Of a stretch of DNA of 5,682 bases, positions 1 through 5,682 are shown piece by piece. Positions within the stretch are counted from its first letter, which is position 1, and each line of letters opens with the position of its first letter. Position numbers and translations under genes: made by a program. The notes beneath the pieces are model-generated. The model was not told the DNA's origin and searched no databases. It worked only from the letters and a program-made list of their open reading frames with translations. Origin of the DNA: Nitrospira sp. (GTDB lineage: Bacteria > Nitrospirota > Nitrospiria > Nitrospirales > Nitrospiraceae); the NCBI GenBank assembly GCA_025360665.1, contig JANYBU010000107.1, positions 1 to 5,682 of the forward strand. The letters run 5' to 3'.

Positions 1-1199
1 CCCATCTTGGGCCGCTTTCCTCGATCCCGATCACCCCCGCACCCGAATACCGTAATGATCCGATCAGTCTTTAATGCCTGGGCCGCCGTGAGCAGCCGGA
101 CGAGCGCATCTTCCGTATGGGCATAATCGACAACGACGGTAAAATCTTGCCCGGAAGAGACCCGCTCGAAGCGACCTGGGACATTGGTGATATGGGCGGT
201 CGCTTCACGGATCTGATCGGACGTCGCCCCATCGTGCAGCGCCACCCCGATCGCCGCCAGTAAGTTGTAGACGTTGTGCTCTCCGACCAACCGGCTCTCG
301 ACAGTGAACGAACCTGCAGGCGTTGCTGCCGTAAAAGTGGTTCCCGCAAGCGAGAGACGCACGCCTTCGGCCTTGAGATCGGCCTGGCTTTGTATGGCAT
401 AACTCCAGACCGGCACAGGACAGGCGGCCTGAATCGCCTTCCCACGAGGATCGTCCAGATTAACGATCGCGCGCTTCCCCACTTTCTGGCCCCCGGCCAA
501 TCCGGTAAACAATCGCAACTTCGCCTCACAGTACTCATCCATCGTGTGATGAAAATCGAGGTGGTCCTGCGTGAGGTTCGTGAAAACCGCCACGTCATAC
601 TCGCAACCCGAGGTTCGGTCTAACGCAAGAGCATGAGACGACACTTCCATCACCACGGCATTGAGCCCAGCCTCAACCATCTTCGCCAGCAACTGCTGAA
701 GAGCGAGCGCACCGGGCGTCGTGTGAGAGGCAGGGAATACCTCCTGCCCGATCTGGTACCCCACCGTGCCGATCAACCCCACCTGCCGACCGATTCCTTC
801 CAGTAACGATTTGCAGATATAGGTGGTCGTGGTCTTCCCATTGGTACCCGTCACGCCAATCATCTTGAGACGGGCGGATGGATCGCCATGAAACCGACTG
901 CCGAGAAGCCCTAGCGCCTTGCGCGAATCAGCCACTCGCACGAGCGGCAACGGCCCTGATGCCACAGACGCCTGCACAATCATCGCACCCGCTCCGGCCT
1001 TGATCGCCTGCTCGACAAAATCATGACCATCGACGCGCTCACCCTTGACGGCAACAAAGAGACTCCCGACCGTCACGGCCCGCGAATCGTCCGTGATCGC
1101 CTGCACCGGACAACTCACATCGCCTTGCTGTTCCAGAATCTGAACCTGCCCACGGAGTGCCGCGAGCAACTGCGTGACGGTGATGGAATCGCGCGCCAT
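1..1199 (-). CDS. murE: MurE, UDP-MurNAc-tripeptide synthetase (C-terminus beyond window)
   Basis: Cytoplasmic Mur ligase that adds the third stem-peptide residue (meso-diaminopimelate or lysine) to UDP-MurNAc-L-Ala-D-Glu, using ATP. The frame is open for 399 codons to the left edge without a stop. Visible motifs are DDSRAV (37-42) in the UDP-binding N-domain, the P-loop GTNGKTT (118-124), HTTPGA (159-164), EVSSHAL (185-191), NLTQDHLDF (208-216), the probable carbamylated Lys227 in EAK, GEHNVYNLLAA (307-317), PGRF (341-344), DYAHTEDAL (358-366, with Glu where Pro is usual) and FGCGGDRDRGKRP (385-397). The window ends about 20 residues before the place where the DNPR motif of the diaminopimelate enzymes would lie, so the amino acid specificity cannot be read. 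The ATG start is 5 bases after the ftsI stop. An AAGGA (1212-1216) lies 12 bases upstream, inside the ftsI end. It is the last visible gene of the rsmH-ftsL-ftsI-murE unit, and translation is probably coupled to ftsI. Confidence 0.96.
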   Translation of the reverse strand, partial: MARDSITVTQLLAALRGQVQILEQQGDVSCPVQAITDDSRAVTVGSLFVAVKGERVDGHDFVEQAIKAGAGAMIVQASVASGPLPLVRVADSRKALGLLGSRFHGDPSARLKMIGVTGTNGKTTTTYICKSLLEGIGRQVGLIGTVGYQIGQEVFPASHTTPGALALQQLLAKMVEAGLNAVVMEVSSHALALDRTSGCEYDVAVFTNLTQDHLDFHHTMDEYCEAKLRLFTGLAGGQKVGKRAIVNLDDPRGKAIQAACPVPVWSYAIQSQADLKAEGVRLSLAGTTFTAATPAGSFTVESRLVGEHNVYNLLAAIGVALHDGATSDQIREATAHITNVPGRFERVSSGQDFTVVVDYAHTEDALVRLLTAAQALKTDRIITVFGCGGDRDRGKRPKM

Positions 1200-1204
1200 G
1201 GCCG

Positions 1205-2923
1205 TTAATAGTCCTTCGTCGCCATTGCGATCTTCACAGTGTCTTCCCTGGACACACCGAGATAGTTGAGCACCTGCTCTCCGACCCGCCGAAAGACGGG
1301 TGCCGCCACGGCCCCGCCCCAGGTTTCACCTTGAGGTTCATCGAGGATCACAATCATTGCCAGCCGCGGAGATTCTGCCGGCACATACCCGACAAATGAC
1401 CCGACAAACTCCGTGGAGGAATAGGCGCCGGTGCGCGGATCGATTTTTTGCGCGGTCCCGGTTTTGCCCGCCACGCGGAATCCAGGAATAGCCGCCTTTG
1501 CCCCTGTCCCACTCGTCACGACACCTTCCAACATTGTCGTCATCGTCCGGGCCGTGTCCGGTGACACGACTCGCCGCTTTACTTGTGGTAGTACTTCCTT
1601 GAGCACGCGACCTTTCTGATCGCGAACCTCGGACACCACATAGGGCTTCATCATCACGCCCCCATTGGCGAGGGTTGCCACCGCCGACACCATCTGAAGA
1701 GGCGTCACCCCGACCTCCTGTCCCATCGAAATTGACGCCAGCGACCGACGGCCCCAATCTTTGGGAGCCTTCAGGAGTCCGCTCACTTCGCCCGGCAGGT
1801 CAATCTCCGTACGTTGGCCGAATCCGAACGCTTGGAGATAGCGATAGAGGCGCTGCTCTCCGAGAGCCATTCCGGTTTTAGCGGCGCCGATGTTGCTGGA
1901 TTTTTGAATCACTTCAGAAAACGTCATCCACCCCAACTTGTCATGGTCATGAATGGTCGTATTCGCGATCACCATATGGCCGTTTTCACCGAAGACCATG
2001 GAACCGGGCGTCATCACTTTTTCCTCAAGCGCCGCGGACGCAACCACCACTTTCATGGTCGACCCAGGCTCGTACGTATCCGTCAGCGCACGATTGCGCC
2101 ACCGATCGGGCGTCAACGCGGCGACGACATTCGGATCGAACCGCGGACTGACGGCCATCGCGAGAATCGCACCCGATTGCGGCTCCATGACGATGATCGT
2201 TCCAGACTTGGCATGGGTATGAGTGACGGCCTCTTCGAGTTCTTTTTCTGCAATGTATTGGATGACCTCATCGACAGTCAGCGTGAGAGCATGTCCCGGC
2301 GTAGGCACTTGCTCCGCCAAACCCTTGGGGAAAACCGTGCGGCCTAACGCATCGCGCTGCAACACAGTGACGCGCTTTTCTCCATGCAGGTGCGAATCGT
2401 ATCGGCGCTCGAGCCCCTCGAGCCCTTGCCCATCCATCCCGGAAAATCCGAGGACATGGGCCAGTAACGGGCCCTTGGGATAAAATCGCCGTCCCTCCAT
2501 CACCACACCGATGCCGTCCAACGACAACTGCTCCAGCCGACGGCCCTGCTCAGGCTCGACCTTTCGCGCCAGCCACACGAAGCTCTTGTCTTGCCGAAGC
2601 TTTCTCTCAAGCTCACCGCTTCGAATATGGAGCACCGGAGAAAGATGACGGGCGACGGTCGACGGGCTCTCCAGCGATGTCGGTACGCCGAACACGGATG
2701 GCACCTCCACATTCATCGCGAGCACTTTGCCGTGCCGATCCGACACCATGCCTCTGGCCCCCTCGAAGGACACGGTCTTTTGATGTTGCCGATCGGCCTT
2801 AACCGTGAGCTCAGCTGCTTGAAGCACTTGGAGTGTGACCAACCGAAACAGAATGACACTGAACCCACAGAGGAGCAGGAGCAGCATCACATAGCGACGA
2901 CCGCGAGAAGGGCCGACAGTCAC
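1205..2923 (-). CDS. ftsI: FtsI / PBP3-type septal peptidoglycan transpeptidase
   Basis: Class B penicillin-binding protein (572 aa) that cross-links septal peptidoglycan with FtsW and the FtsQLB complex. It is anchored in the inner membrane with its catalytic part in the periplasm. Residues 11-31 are one hydrophobic segment after a short basic N-terminus. The pedestal/dimerisation region follows, with RGMVSDRHGKVLA at 57-69 and RRFYPKGPLLAHVLGF at 145-160. The transpeptidase domain runs from about 240 to 550 and has all three catalytic motifs: STMK (nucleophile Ser288, Lys291), SSN (342-344) and KTGT (487-490). No PASTA repeats are present, and the length is normal for FtsI. The start is GTG, overlapping the ftsL stop as GTGA. 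A good GGAGG (2932-2936) sits 8 bases upstream. The next ATG (codon 13) would cut into the membrane segment, so GTG is preferred. Position between ftsL and murE supports FtsI rather than an elongation-type PBP2 or sporulation SpoVD. Confidence 0.96.
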   Translation of the reverse strand: MTVGPSRGRRYVMLLLLLCGFSVILFRLVTLQVLQAAELTVKADRQHQKTVSFEGARGMVSDRHGKVLAMNVEVPSVFGVPTSLESPSTVARHLSPVLHIRSGELERKLRQDKSFVWLARKVEPEQGRRLEQLSLDGIGVVMEGRRFYPKGPLLAHVLGFSGMDGQGLEGLERRYDSHLHGEKRVTVLQRDALGRTVFPKGLAEQVPTPGHALTLTVDEVIQYIAEKELEEAVTHTHAKSGTIIVMEPQSGAILAMAVSPRFDPNVVAALTPDRWRNRALTDTYEPGSTMKVVVASAALEEKVMTPGSMVFGENGHMVIANTTIHDHDKLGWMTFSEVIQKSSNIGAAKTGMALGEQRLYRYLQAFGFGQRTEIDLPGEVSGLLKAPKDWGRRSLASISMGQEVGVTPLQMVSAVATLANGGVMMKPYVVSEVRDQKGRVLKEVLPQVKRRVVSPDTARTMTTMLEGVVTSGTGAKAAIPGFRVAGKTGTAQKIDPRTGAYSSTEFVGSFVGYVPAESPRLAMIVILDEPQGETWGGAVAAPVFRRVGEQVLNYLGVSREDTVKIAMATKDY

Positions 2924-3255
2924 TCGCTCGCCCTCCCAATTGAAACATTTCTCGCCAGACGGACTTGCTCCACGGGTGGGAGTGACAGGCTCGGAGCCTC
3001 TCCCGGCTGATGCACCATCAGCACTTGTCCCTGCTGCGGCGGAACTAGCCCCAACTTTTCCATCGCCACCTTCGCGATCCGCTCTGGGGCCGACAGCGCA
3101 GAAAACTTCACTTGCAATTGATCCCTCTCTCGCTCTAGCAAGACTTTCTGGGTCTTCAATCGTTCGATCTGATAACCCAACCGAACGACATCAACACGTT
3201 CCCACACAAACACGAAGACCAAAATCACACCGGCTACAATCGTCAACGTCTTCAT
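2920..3255 (-). CDS. ftsL: FtsL-like small bitopic division protein
   Basis: A 111-aa protein with a short N-terminus, one membrane segment at about residues 4-18, then a charged heptad-like stretch at about 24-53 suited to a coiled coil, and the SAPERIAKVAMEKLGLVPP segment (54-72) typical of FtsL after its coiled coil. FtsL binds FtsB and FtsQ in the periplasm and helps activate FtsWI. Sequence conservation in this family is weak, so the call rests on topology, the ERIA..KLGL.PP motif and position between rsmH and ftsI. A longer open frame reaches upstream to about 3510, but it lies inside rsmH. The ATG at 3253-3255 is preferred because it overlaps the rsmH stop as ATGA, has a strong AAGGAGG (3263-3269) 7 bases upstream, and places the membrane segment at the N-terminus. 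The tail after residue 73 is rich in proline and polar residues. Confidence 0.9.
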   Translation of the reverse strand: MKTLTIVAGVILVFVFVWERVDVVRLGYQIERLKTQKVLLERERDQLQVKFSALSAPERIAKVAMEKLGLVPPQQGQVLMVHQPGEAPSLSLPPVEQVRLARNVSIGRASE

Positions 3256-4169
3256 GAATGATCCTCCTTGGATACCCGCTGAGCAGCCCGCAGCTTGGCA
3301 CTGCGGGATCGAGGATTCCGGTCCGATTCTTCCCTGGAGGGAACCTGCGGTTTCTTGGTGAGCACCATCAAGGAAGGATCGTCTTTGCCGGAAAGCGCCC
3401 GAAACGTGTGCTTCACAATCCGATCTTCCAGCGAATGGAATGAAATCACACAGATGCGGCCGCCGGGAGACAACACATCTACCGCATCGCGCAACGCCGG
3501 TTCGAGACAATCAAGCTCCTGATTCACTGCAATGCGAAAGGCTTGGAACGTGCGGGTGGCACAGTGGAGACGACCATGCCGATAATTCGCCGGAACCGCC
3601 CCCTCGATCACGGAGACTAATTCTTTCGTCGTTGCCAACGGATGCCGTTCACGCGCACGGACAATGGCACGCGCGATTCGCCGAGAAAACCGCTCTTCGC
3701 CGAATTGAAAAATCACATCGGCCAACTGCGCTTCCGGCCATCGATTGATCAGATCAGATGCCGTCCCGCTCATCGACTGATCCATACGCATGTCCAACGG
3801 ACCATCCTCTTGAAAGCTAAAGCCGCGAGCAGGTTCTTCCAACTGCGGGGACGAGACTCCAAGATCAAACAGGATTCCATCGATCCGGCCAATGCCACTG
3901 GCAGCAAGATGCTGTTTCAGATCCATAAAGTGACCATGGATAAGGACTACGCGGTCGCCGAATCGTGCGAGCCTTTCTCGACTGGCTGCAATGGCCACCG
4001 CATCGCGATCAAGCCCGATAAGCCTGCTGTCAGGATCGCTCGCTTCAAGAAGTTTTTCGGCATGCCCACTGTACCCCACTGTACAGTCAAGATAGATTCG
4101 TCCACCCTCTCGAATGAGCCAAAACAGCACCTCTTCTGACATGACCTGGGTGTGTCGAGAAGCCTCCAT
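3252..4169 (-). CDS. rsmH: RsmH (MraW), 16S rRNA (cytosine(1402)-N4)-methyltransferase
   Basis: SAM-dependent methyltransferase that modifies N4 of C1402 in 16S rRNA, in the decoding centre. It has 305 aa, normal for the family. Visible motifs: HTQV near the start (6-9), the SAM-binding loop DCTVGYSGH (28-36), acidic motif LDRD (53-56), FDLGVSSPQL (101-110), GFSF (116-119), DMRMD (126-130), ATRTFQAFRIAVNQEL (204-219), FHSLEDRIVKH (244-254) and the basic C-terminal RSRSAKLRAAQR (287-298). The loop has Tyr-Ser where many members have two glycines, a mild variant. The ATG start agrees with the usual family N-terminus. It has no clear Shine-Dalgarno sequence at normal distance: the nearest purine-rich stretch, GGGTGAG (4188-4194), is 18 bases away, and an AT-rich palindrome lies between. 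It is the first gene of the visible operon. mraZ, its common upstream partner, is not present in the 187-base gap before the transposase. Confidence 0.97.
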   Translation of the reverse strand: MEASRHTQVMSEEVLFWLIREGGRIYLDCTVGYSGHAEKLLEASDPDSRLIGLDRDAVAIAASRERLARFGDRVVLIHGHFMDLKQHLAASGIGRIDGILFDLGVSSPQLEEPARGFSFQEDGPLDMRMDQSMSGTASDLINRWPEAQLADVIFQFGEERFSRRIARAIVRARERHPLATTKELVSVIEGAVPANYRHGRLHCATRTFQAFRIAVNQELDCLEPALRDAVDVLSPGGRICVISFHSLEDRIVKHTFRALSGKDDPSLMVLTKKPQVPSREESDRNPRSRSAKLRAAQRVSKEDHS

Positions 4170-4172
4170 AAT

Positions 4173-4182
4173 TTATTAATAA
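4173..4182. repeat. Perfect 10-bp AT palindrome just ahead of rsmH
   Basis: TTATTAATAA reads the same on both strands and ends 3 bases before the rsmH start codon, in the place where a Shine-Dalgarno sequence would normally be. It could be a protein-binding site, an AT-rich unstructured ribosome entry site, or chance in an AT-rich leader. The sequence alone does not decide. Confidence 0.4.
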
Positions 4183-4216
4183 CCAAACTCACCCACTTTC
4201 TCCCACACAGGCGCGC

Positions 4217-4244
4217 AGTATACACTCACTCAAAGACTTGTCAA
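4217..4244 (-). promoter_or_regulatory. Predicted sigma70-type promoter for the rsmH-ftsL-ftsI-murE operon
   Basis: Read on the minus strand, a perfect -35 TTGACA (4239-4244) is followed after 16 bases by TATACT (4217-4222), one base off the -10 consensus. Transcription would start near 4210, giving a leader of about 40 bases before the rsmH ATG. Spacing and fit are strong, and the site sits correctly in the intergenic gap. Start site and activity are inferred. Confidence 0.7.
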
Positions 4245-4299
4245 TAGGAAATTCATGGACTTATGAAGCCAGGAAGGCCTCCGTTTCATTATTATATAC

Positions 4300-4328
4300 T
4301 TGACAAACCCCACGGTAGTTGATACCCT
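4300..4328 (+). promoter_or_regulatory. Candidate promoter of the IS1595-family transposase
   Basis: A perfect TTGACA (4300-4305) is followed at the ideal 17-base spacing by TACCCT (4323-4328), which matches the -10 consensus at only three of six positions but keeps the important first T, the A and the last T. The start would be near 4335, about 20 bases before the transposase ATG. The -35 is good and the -10 is weak, so this would be a low-strength promoter. Confidence 0.4.
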
Positions 4329-4352
4329 CTGACCAGGCATACAACAGGGGGT
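4324..4352 (+). promoter_or_regulatory. Hairpin covering the transposase ribosome binding site
   Basis: ACCCTCTG (4324-4331) can pair with CAGGGGGT (4345-4352) over 8 base pairs, with a single G-U wobble and a 13-base loop. The right arm contains AGGGGG (4346-4351), the only Shine-Dalgarno-like sequence, 5 bases before the ATG at 4357. In RNA containing both arms the ribosome site would be closed. Pairing is seen in the sequence; the regulatory role is inferred. Confidence 0.5.
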
Positions 4353-4356
4353 CGAT

Positions 4357-5244
4357 ATGAGCGAAAATCTACTGAGCGGGAAGCACCTAAACGAAGAGCA
4401 AGCAGCCTATGAACACCTGGCCCAGATCCGGTGGCCGGAAGGTCCGGTATGTGTTCATTGTCAATCGAAGAAGGTGTACAAGCTCAATGTCTCTGGTCCA
4501 TCGAAGCGTGTGGTGTTGAAATGTGGCACGTGCCGCAAGCAATTCTCCGCGACGGTAGGAACAATCTTCGAGCGTTCACATATTCCCCTCAATAAATGGT
4601 TCATGGCGTTTCAACTGATGGCCTCATCCAAAAAAGGAATGAGCGCTCACCAACTCCATCGCATGCTCGACCTCACATACAAGTCTGCTTGGTTTCTGGC
4701 GCATCGTATCCGCCATGTCATGAAGCAAACACCCTTCGGCGACAAACTCGGCGGGATCGTCGAAGCGGATGAAACTTACATTGGTGGCAAAGCACGCGGA
4801 CAGGGACATGGATACACCGATAATAAAATCCCCGTATTCGCGCTTGTAGAGCGGGGTGGCAAGGTTCGCTCTTTCACTATGCCACTCGTGACCTCAGCGA
4901 ATCTGAAACGTGCTATTCATGAACACGTCGAGAAATCCGCTACGCTCATGACCGATGAGCTCCCAGGCTATAAAAAGATCGGAAAAGAATTTGCCGATCA
5001 TCAGAGCGTGAATCATTCCAAGAAAGAATATGTGCGGGGTAATGTCACAACAAATACGGTTGAAGGTTATTTCAGTTTATTGAAGCGCGGATTGACCGGC
5101 ACCTATCATCATGTGTCGGCACGCCACCTCCACCGCTATTTGGATGAATTCAATTTCCGCTACAACGCACGAACTGTGAACGATGCGATCCGCAATCACG
5201 GAGCGATCCGAGCGACAGAAGGAAAGCGCTTGCAGTATTGGTGA
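4357..5244 (+). CDS. IS1595-family DDE transposase, apparently intact
   Basis: A 295-aa transposase for cut-and-paste or replicative movement of its own element. An N-terminal zinc-binding domain has WPEGPVCVHC with Cys32/Cys35 and a second pair at Cys56/Cys59 (CGTC). Next comes a helical region with SSKKGMSAHQLHRML (90-104) and SAWFLAHRIR (110-119). The catalytic domain has the first Asp in EADETYIGG (Asp138), the second in LMTDE (Asp200), and NTVEGYFSLLKRG (233-245), in which Glu236 is the probable third catalytic residue. This layout matches the Zn_Tnp_IS1595 and DDE_Tnp_IS1595 domains. The length is full, no frameshift or stop interrupts it, and all motifs are kept, so it may still be active. 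Its base composition looks less GC-rich than that of the dcw genes. The start ATG has AGGGGG 5 bases upstream, inside a hairpin. It is divergent from rsmH and convergent with the 52-aa ORF. Confidence 0.95.
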   Translation: MSENLLSGKHLNEEQAAYEHLAQIRWPEGPVCVHCQSKKVYKLNVSGPSKRVVLKCGTCRKQFSATVGTIFERSHIPLNKWFMAFQLMASSKKGMSAHQLHRMLDLTYKSAWFLAHRIRHVMKQTPFGDKLGGIVEADETYIGGKARGQGHGYTDNKIPVFALVERGGKVRSFTMPLVTSANLKRAIHEHVEKSATLMTDELPGYKKIGKEFADHQSVNHSKKEYVRGNVTTNTVEGYFSLLKRGLTGTYHHVSARHLHRYLDEFNFRYNARTVNDAIRNHGAIRATEGKRLQYW

Positions 5245-5251
5245 CTAGTCA
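5242..5251. repeat. 10-bp palindrome shared by two convergent stop codons
   Basis: TGACTAGTCA is a perfect palindrome. Its left TGA (5242-5244) ends the plus-strand transposase and its right TCA (5249-5251) is the TGA that ends the minus-strand 52-aa ORF. Only 4 bases (CTAG) separate the two genes. There is no loop or T run, so it is not a standard terminator. Confidence 0.6.
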
Positions 5252-5407
5252 GGCGCGGGACTTCGATGCAGACTTGGACTTTGATCGTTTCGGCATGACT
5301 AGCTTCTTTGAAGCGGGAACACTAATTACAGCTTTTACGATCTCATCGAAATTCATCGGATGGAGAGAGATTGGCTTTGACCTATCTGGAGGCTTGCGGT
5401 TCTTCAT
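5249..5407 (-). CDS. Small basic protein of unknown function, convergent with the transposase
   Basis: A 52-aa ORF. The N-terminal half carries a Pro-rich lead, KPISLHPMNFDEIVKAVISV (11-30), which looks like a short ordered motif and an amphipathic helix. The C-terminal part (34-51) is a lysine/serine/arginine-rich tail with no fold visible. I have a general memory of similar KPISLHP-F-EAV-ALL small proteins in bacterial genomes, often unnamed, but cannot cite a family. The start is ATG at 5405-5407. It overlaps the stop of an upstream frame as TAATG and has GGAAG (5418-5422) 10 bases upstream. The gene ends 4 bases from the transposase stop. A 74-codon plus-strand frame over the same bases (5238-5462) is less protein-like. 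It could be a passenger or accessory gene of the IS1595 element, or a host gene beside the insertion. Confidence 0.55.
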   Translation of the reverse strand: MKNRKPPDRSKPISLHPMNFDEIVKAVISVPASKKLVMPKRSKSKSASKSRA

Positions 5408-5550
5408 TATTGTAGTTCTTCCAATCGAAGCAACAGATATTCGATCTTATCCTCTTCCGTAGAGTATGTTGTGCGCGTAGTCTTTTTGAAATGAGCCCGG
5501 TAGTTCGCCGGTACAGTGGCTGCATGGGCCTGGTTTATTGCATGGCGGTT
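5407..5550 (-). pseudogene. 3' end of an unidentified ORF, apparently cut at its 5' side by an IS30-type element
   Basis: Forty-seven sense codons read to a TAA at 5407-5409 that overlaps the ATG of the next ORF. The last part, YSTEEDKIEYLLLRLEELQ (29-47), is charged with spaced leucines, like an amphipathic helix, and looks coding. There is no ATG, GTG or TTG in frame before codon 40, so no usable start remains. The frame runs upstream straight into the stop codon of the IS30-family transposase (5551-5553). The likely reading is that the first roughly 10-20 codons shown are IS30 end sequence and the true 5' part of the gene was lost or moved when that element inserted. Function is unknown. 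TAATG coupling suggests it was co-translated with the 52-aa protein. A chance open frame is possible over this short length. Confidence 0.4.
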
Positions 5551-5682
5551 TCAAGTTCCAAGTGCAACGGGTGAAGGATGGCGCAGGTGCGCGTAGACTT
5601 CCAGGGGCGTGGCAAAGTCGAGACATTTCCTCGGGCGCGTGTTCAACCGATGGGCGATGGCGTTCAACTCGCGCTGCGTGTA
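5541..5682 (-). mobile_element. IS30-family element, 3' (right) end; outer boundary approximate
   Basis: The transposase C-terminus defines the family. The outer end should lie shortly beyond the stop codon. The stretch TGGCGGTTTCAAGTTCCAAG (5543-5562), or part of it, is the probable terminal inverted repeat, by analogy with IS30 elements whose repeat overlaps the last codons. The other end of the element is outside the window, so the repeat cannot be paired here and the boundary may be off by 10-20 bases. Confidence 0.5.
5551..5682 (-). CDS. IS30-family transposase, C-terminal 43 residues (rest beyond window)
   Basis: The minus-strand frame enters from the right edge and ends at TGA (5551-5553). 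It contains ELNAIAHRLNTRPRKCLDFA followed by TPLEVYAHLRH, the well-known end of IS30-family DDE transposases (LN.RPRK.L...TP.E). The catalytic residues lie outside the window. The gene ends with SPVALGT. As is common in this family, the last codons probably overlap the terminal inverted repeat. What is seen is consistent with an intact 3' end. Whether the rest is whole cannot be judged. Confidence 0.9.
   Translation of the reverse strand, partial: YTQRELNAIAHRLNTRPRKCLDFATPLEVYAHLRHPSPVALGT

Larger units (their letters stand above)
4300..5407 (+). mobile_element. IS1595-family insertion sequence, ends not resolved
   Basis: The core is an intact IS1595-type transposase with its own leader signals, lying directly upstream of a housekeeping operon. 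The limits given are only the span from the candidate transposase promoter to the start of the convergent small ORF. IS1595 elements normally end in inverted repeats flanked by short target duplications, but I could not find a convincing pair on either side. The element may be old and decayed at its ends, or its right end may have been removed by the IS30-type element next to it. Some IS1595-family members carry extra genes, so the small minus-strand ORF may belong to it. Confidence 0.6.

Noticed and set aside
1814..2347. A 177-codon plus-strand frame antisense to ftsI.
   Set aside because: Its sequence is rich in His and Arg, as expected of the complement of a GC-rich gene, with no motif or start signal. 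The minus strand is clearly ftsI.
3642..4139. A 165-codon plus-strand frame antisense to rsmH.
   Set aside because: It is a shadow of rsmH, whose full set of motifs lies on the other strand.
5302..5314. Short hairpin GCTTC-TTT-GAAGC as a terminator for the convergent genes.
   Set aside because: The stem has only 5 pairs, no T run follows on either strand, and it lies inside the 52-aa ORF.
4285..5411. Direct 9-mer TTCATTATT at 4285-4293 and 5403-5411.
   Set aside because: It is AT-rich, the right copy lies at the start of the small ORF, and no inverted repeats adjoin it. Probably chance.
5238..5462. A 74-codon plus-strand frame overlapping the end of the transposase.
   Set aside because: It starts inside the transposase end, has no ribosome site, and is antisense to the more protein-like 52-aa frame.
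4313..5505. Direct 8-mer CGGTAGTT at 4313-4320 and 5498-5505, a possible IS1595 target duplication.
   Set aside because: The sequences just inside (GATACCCTCT on the left, GGGCTCATTT on the right read inward) do not form an inverted repeat, and an 8-base match between two flanks of this size is expected by chance.
4332..5533. ACCAGGC at 4332-4338 (plus) and 5527-5533 (minus), possible terminal inverted repeats.
   Set aside because: Only 7 bases match before gaps are needed, and the left copy lies inside the transposase hairpin loop, downstream of its promoter.

Overview
The window holds the start of a division and cell wall (dcw) cluster on the minus strand. It is followed upstream (right) by a region rich in insertion sequences. 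The cluster reads, in transcription order from right to left, rsmH - ftsL - ftsI - murE, and murE runs off the left edge. Junctions are very tight: rsmH/ftsL overlap as ATGA, ftsL/ftsI overlap as GTGA, and ftsI/murE are 5 bases apart. This is a single co-transcribed, translationally coupled unit. A near-consensus sigma70-type promoter lies about 40 bases ahead of rsmH.

The operon makes a 16S rRNA methyltransferase (RsmH), a small bitopic division protein (FtsL), the septal peptidoglycan transpeptidase (FtsI/PBP3 type) and the UDP-MurNAc-tripeptide synthetase (MurE). Together they cover precursor synthesis and septal wall cross-linking. The gene order, the fairly GC-rich coding and the protein style fit a bacterium with a Gram-negative type of envelope. 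Nitrospirota (Nitrospira-like) is my best guess, from general resemblance only and with low confidence. No mraZ is seen ahead of rsmH, where it often lies. The sequence there is a 187-base spacer and then a transposase.

The right quarter is accessory DNA. An intact IS1595-family DDE transposase (295 aa, plus strand) is preceded by a consensus -35 box and by a hairpin that covers its ribosome binding site. A 52-aa minus-strand ORF converges on it, with the two stop codons sharing a 10-bp palindrome. That ORF is coupled by a TAATG overlap to the 3' end of another minus-strand reading frame that has no normal start. This frame runs back directly to the stop codon of an IS30-family transposase, whose last 43 codons fill the right edge. 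The simplest reading is an IS1595-type element, possibly with small companion genes, whose right side was cut by an IS30-type element. No terminal repeats or target duplications could be fixed with confidence.
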